From Thermoanaerobaculia bacterium (GTDB lineage Bacteria > Acidobacteriota > Thermoanaerobaculia > Multivoradales > JAHEKO01), in the NCBI GenBank assembly GCA_947259925.1, contig CAMYOG010000052.1, positions 16,673 through 50,850 of the forward strand: a stretch of DNA of 34,178 nucleotides, written 5' to 3'. This document shows positions 32,758 to 34,178 of the stretch, in pieces; positions within the stretch are counted from its first letter, which is position 1; each line of letters opens with the position of its first letter. The translations under genes and the position numbers were made by a program. A model generated the notes under the pieces. It had not been told where the DNA came from. It saw nothing but the letters and a program-made list of their open reading frames with translations, and made no database searches.

Positions 32758-33347
32758 AGCCGGATCCGCTCCCAGCCGTCGCCGTCGGCTGTGCGCACAT
32801 AGGCGATTCGATCGTGGAGTCGGTGGGTGCGGTTCGACCAGAACTCGATCCGGTCGGGCACCAGCCGGTAGCCGCCCCAGAAGTCGGGCCGCGGAATGTC
32901 GTCCTGGCCGTGCTGCCACTGGAGCTTCAGGTAGCGACTCATCAGCGTTCGGCGGGACTCGAGCGGCTCGCTCTGGCGCGACGCCCAGGCGGCCAGCTGG
33001 CTGCCGCGGGGCCGGGTCGCGAAGTAGGCGTCCGACTCCTCCGCCGACAGCCGCTCGACGCGACCCTCGACTCGCGCCTGCTGGTGGATCGACGGCCAGT
33101 AGGACGCCAGCGCGGCGCGCGGGTTCGAGTCGAGCTCCCGGGCCTTGCGGCTGCCGTAGTTGGTGAAGAAGCAGAAGCCGCGCTCGTCGATCTGCTTGAT
33201 CAGCACGACCCGTACCGAGGGCTGGCCCGACGGCGTGGCGGTCGCCAGGGCGGCCGCGGTGGCGTCGAACGGCTCGTCTCGCCGCGCGCGCTCGAAAAGC
33301 TCGAGGAAGCGCTCGATCGGGTCGTGGGTTCGGCCAGCGCCCAACAT
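32748..33347 (-). CDS. pdxH: Pyridoxamine/pyridoxine 5'-phosphate oxidase
   Basis: A 199-residue FMN enzyme that oxidises pyridoxamine or pyridoxine 5'-phosphate to pyridoxal 5'-phosphate with O2, the last step of vitamin B6 synthesis and salvage. Motifs are RVVLIKQIDERGFCFFTNYG and SRKARELDSNPRAAL (FMN phosphate binding), EGRVERLSAEESDAYFATRP, GSQLAAWASRQSEPL, and the C-terminal FWSNRTHRLHDRIAY with the substrate-contacting Arg and His. Length and motif order are typical. ATG 33347 is used; it is divergent from the dehydrogenase gene with 68 nt between. B6 provision next to a threonine-degrading gene is probably coincidental. Confidence 0.96.
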   Translation of the reverse strand: MLGAGRTHDPIERFLELFERARRDEPFDATAAALATATPSGQPSVRVVLIKQIDERGFCFFTNYGSRKARELDSNPRAALASYWPSIHQQARVEGRVERLSAEESDAYFATRPRGSQLAAWASRQSEPLESRRTLMSRYLKLQWQHGQDDIPRPDFWGGYRLVPDRIEFWSNRTHRLHDRIAYVRTADGDGWERIRLYP

Positions 33348-33415
33348 CGGCCGAAGGATACCCGAGCACCAGTTCCATCGAGTACCATAACCGCCGACTC
33401 GCCTGAACGTTGCCT

Positions 33416-34178
33416 ATGCCGAAGATCCTCGTCACCGGAGCGCTGGGCCAGATCGGCACCGAGCTGGTCGCCGTCCTGCGCGAGCGCTACGGCGTCGATC
33501 AGGTGGTCGCTTCCGACATCCGGATGCTGCCGAGCGGCCGGCCGGAGACCGAAGGGCCGTTCGAGTTCGTCGATTGCACCAGCCTCCATCAGGTGCGGGA
33601 GGCGGTCAACCGGCATCGGATCGACACCGTCTATCACCTGGCGGCACTCCTCTCGGCGGTCGGCGAGGAAAAGCCGCAGGTGGCGTGGGACGTCAACATG
33701 GGCGGGATCTACCGGGTGCTCGAGGTGGCGCGGCAGAGCGGCTGCTCGGTCTTCTTCCCGAGCTCCATCGCCGCCTTCGGCCCGAGTACCCCGGCGGAGA
33801 TGACGCCGCAGGAGACGATCCAGCGGCCGACCACCATCTACGGCGTCACCAAGGTCTCGGGCGAGCTCCTCTGCGACTACTACTTCCGGCGCTTCGGCGT
33901 CGACACTCGCGGCGTCCGCTTCCCCGGCCTGATCTCCCACGTCGCCAAGCCGGGCGGCGGCACCACCGACTACGCCGTCGAGATCTTCTACGAGGCGATC
34001 AGCAACCGGCGCTACCGCTGTCCGCTCGAGCCGGGAACGCGTCTGGACATGATGTACATGCCCGACGCGCTGCGGGCCACGGTCGAGCTGATGGAGGCCG
34101 ACTCCGCGCGGCTCGTCCATCGCAACTCCTTCAACGTCACCGCGATGAGCTTCACCCCCGAGGAGCTGGCGGACGAGA
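33416..34178 (+). CDS. tdh: NAD-dependent L-threonine 3-dehydrogenase, SDR/GalE-like type (3'-truncated by window)
   Basis: First 254 residues of an extended short-chain dehydrogenase that oxidises L-threonine to 2-amino-3-oxobutyrate. The NAD-binding glycine motif is TGALGQIGTEL at the N-terminus. HLAALLSAVGEEKPQVAWDV is a segment diagnostic for this TDH group, SSIAAFGPSTP holds the catalytic Ser/Thr region, and YGVTKVSGE contains the catalytic Tyr and Lys. PGGGTTDYAVEIFYEA and MMYMPDALRATVELM match TDH rather than UDP-galactose epimerases. Start ATG 33416 is the first residue before the beta strand KILVTG. This is unrelated to the zinc-dependent Tdh of E. coli. The C-terminal ~60 residues lie outside the window. 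Confidence 0.93.
   Translation, partial: MPKILVTGALGQIGTELVAVLRERYGVDQVVASDIRMLPSGRPETEGPFEFVDCTSLHQVREAVNRHRIDTVYHLAALLSAVGEEKPQVAWDVNMGGIYRVLEVARQSGCSVFFPSSIAAFGPSTPAEMTPQETIQRPTTIYGVTKVSGELLCDYYFRRFGVDTRGVRFPGLISHVAKPGGGTTDYAVEIFYEAISNRRYRCPLEPGTRLDMMYMPDALRATVELMEADSARLVHRNSFNVTAMSFTPEELADE

Overview
The window is a gene-dense stretch of chromosome from a high-GC (roughly two-thirds G+C by eye), apparently Gram-negative bacterium. Several lipoproteins, a TRAP transporter, a periplasmic multihaem cytochrome and strong GC3 bias fit a didermic heterotroph. Acidobacteriota (for example the Thermoanaerobaculia) or a myxobacterium-like lineage are my best guesses from the gene mix, but nothing in the sequence settles the taxonomy. 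I see no rRNA, tRNA, CRISPR array, insertion sequence or phage gene.

Layout. 1-4198 (+): the end of an exopolysaccharide cluster, with three GT-B family 4 glycosyltransferases and a polyprenyl-phosphate sugar-1-phosphate transferase. 4205-8873 (-): a coupled operon of a lipoprotein, MoxR ATPase, DUF58 protein and TgpA-like transglutaminase. 9051-10010 (-): murB, divergent from recA (10260, +), which is followed by an NhaC-type antiporter with an exported N-terminal extension and a small Smr-domain protein. 13628-16329 (+): a PhnD-like lipoprotein coupled to a hybrid histidine kinase, probably a two-protein sensor. 16333-17599 (-): a DUF6265-like protein and a methyltransferase. 17650-17753 (-): a 16-codon ORF with a strong ribosome binding site and its own hairpin terminator. 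17915-21713 (-): a TRAP operon (TatT lipoprotein, DctP-like binding protein, fused DctQM). 21812-23793 (+): a one-TM hypothetical protein and a SpoIIE/RsbU-type phosphatase. 23802-25247 (-): fadI-like thiolase, divergent from a BepA-like M48 peptidase (25300-27039, +). 27036-29501 (-): a membrane protein, a 26-codon TM peptide, a UbiA-family DPPR-synthase-like enzyme and a HAD phosphatase. 29538-32757 (+): a metallo-beta-lactamase-fold hydrolase, a four-haem cytochrome c cassette and a membrane M28 peptidase. 32748-33347 (-): pdxH. 33416-end (+): NAD-dependent L-threonine dehydrogenase, cut by the window edge.

Three things stand out. First, at least two genes (sugar transferase at 2753, DctQM at 19711) lack a usable ATG/GTG/TTG start but have a CTG at a CTGA overlap with the upstream stop, behind a well-spaced Shine-Dalgarno sequence. 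A third (the NhaC-type gene) also seems to need CTG. Non-canonical coupled initiation may therefore be normal in this lineage. Second, the cytochrome c gene, with its own structured leader and terminator, sits between two diverged copies of one junction: the end of the MBL gene plus the beginning of the M28 gene. The cassette therefore appears to have been inserted between two formerly overlapping genes. Third, tiny ORFs at 17703-17753 and 28790-28870 are good candidates for overlooked genes.
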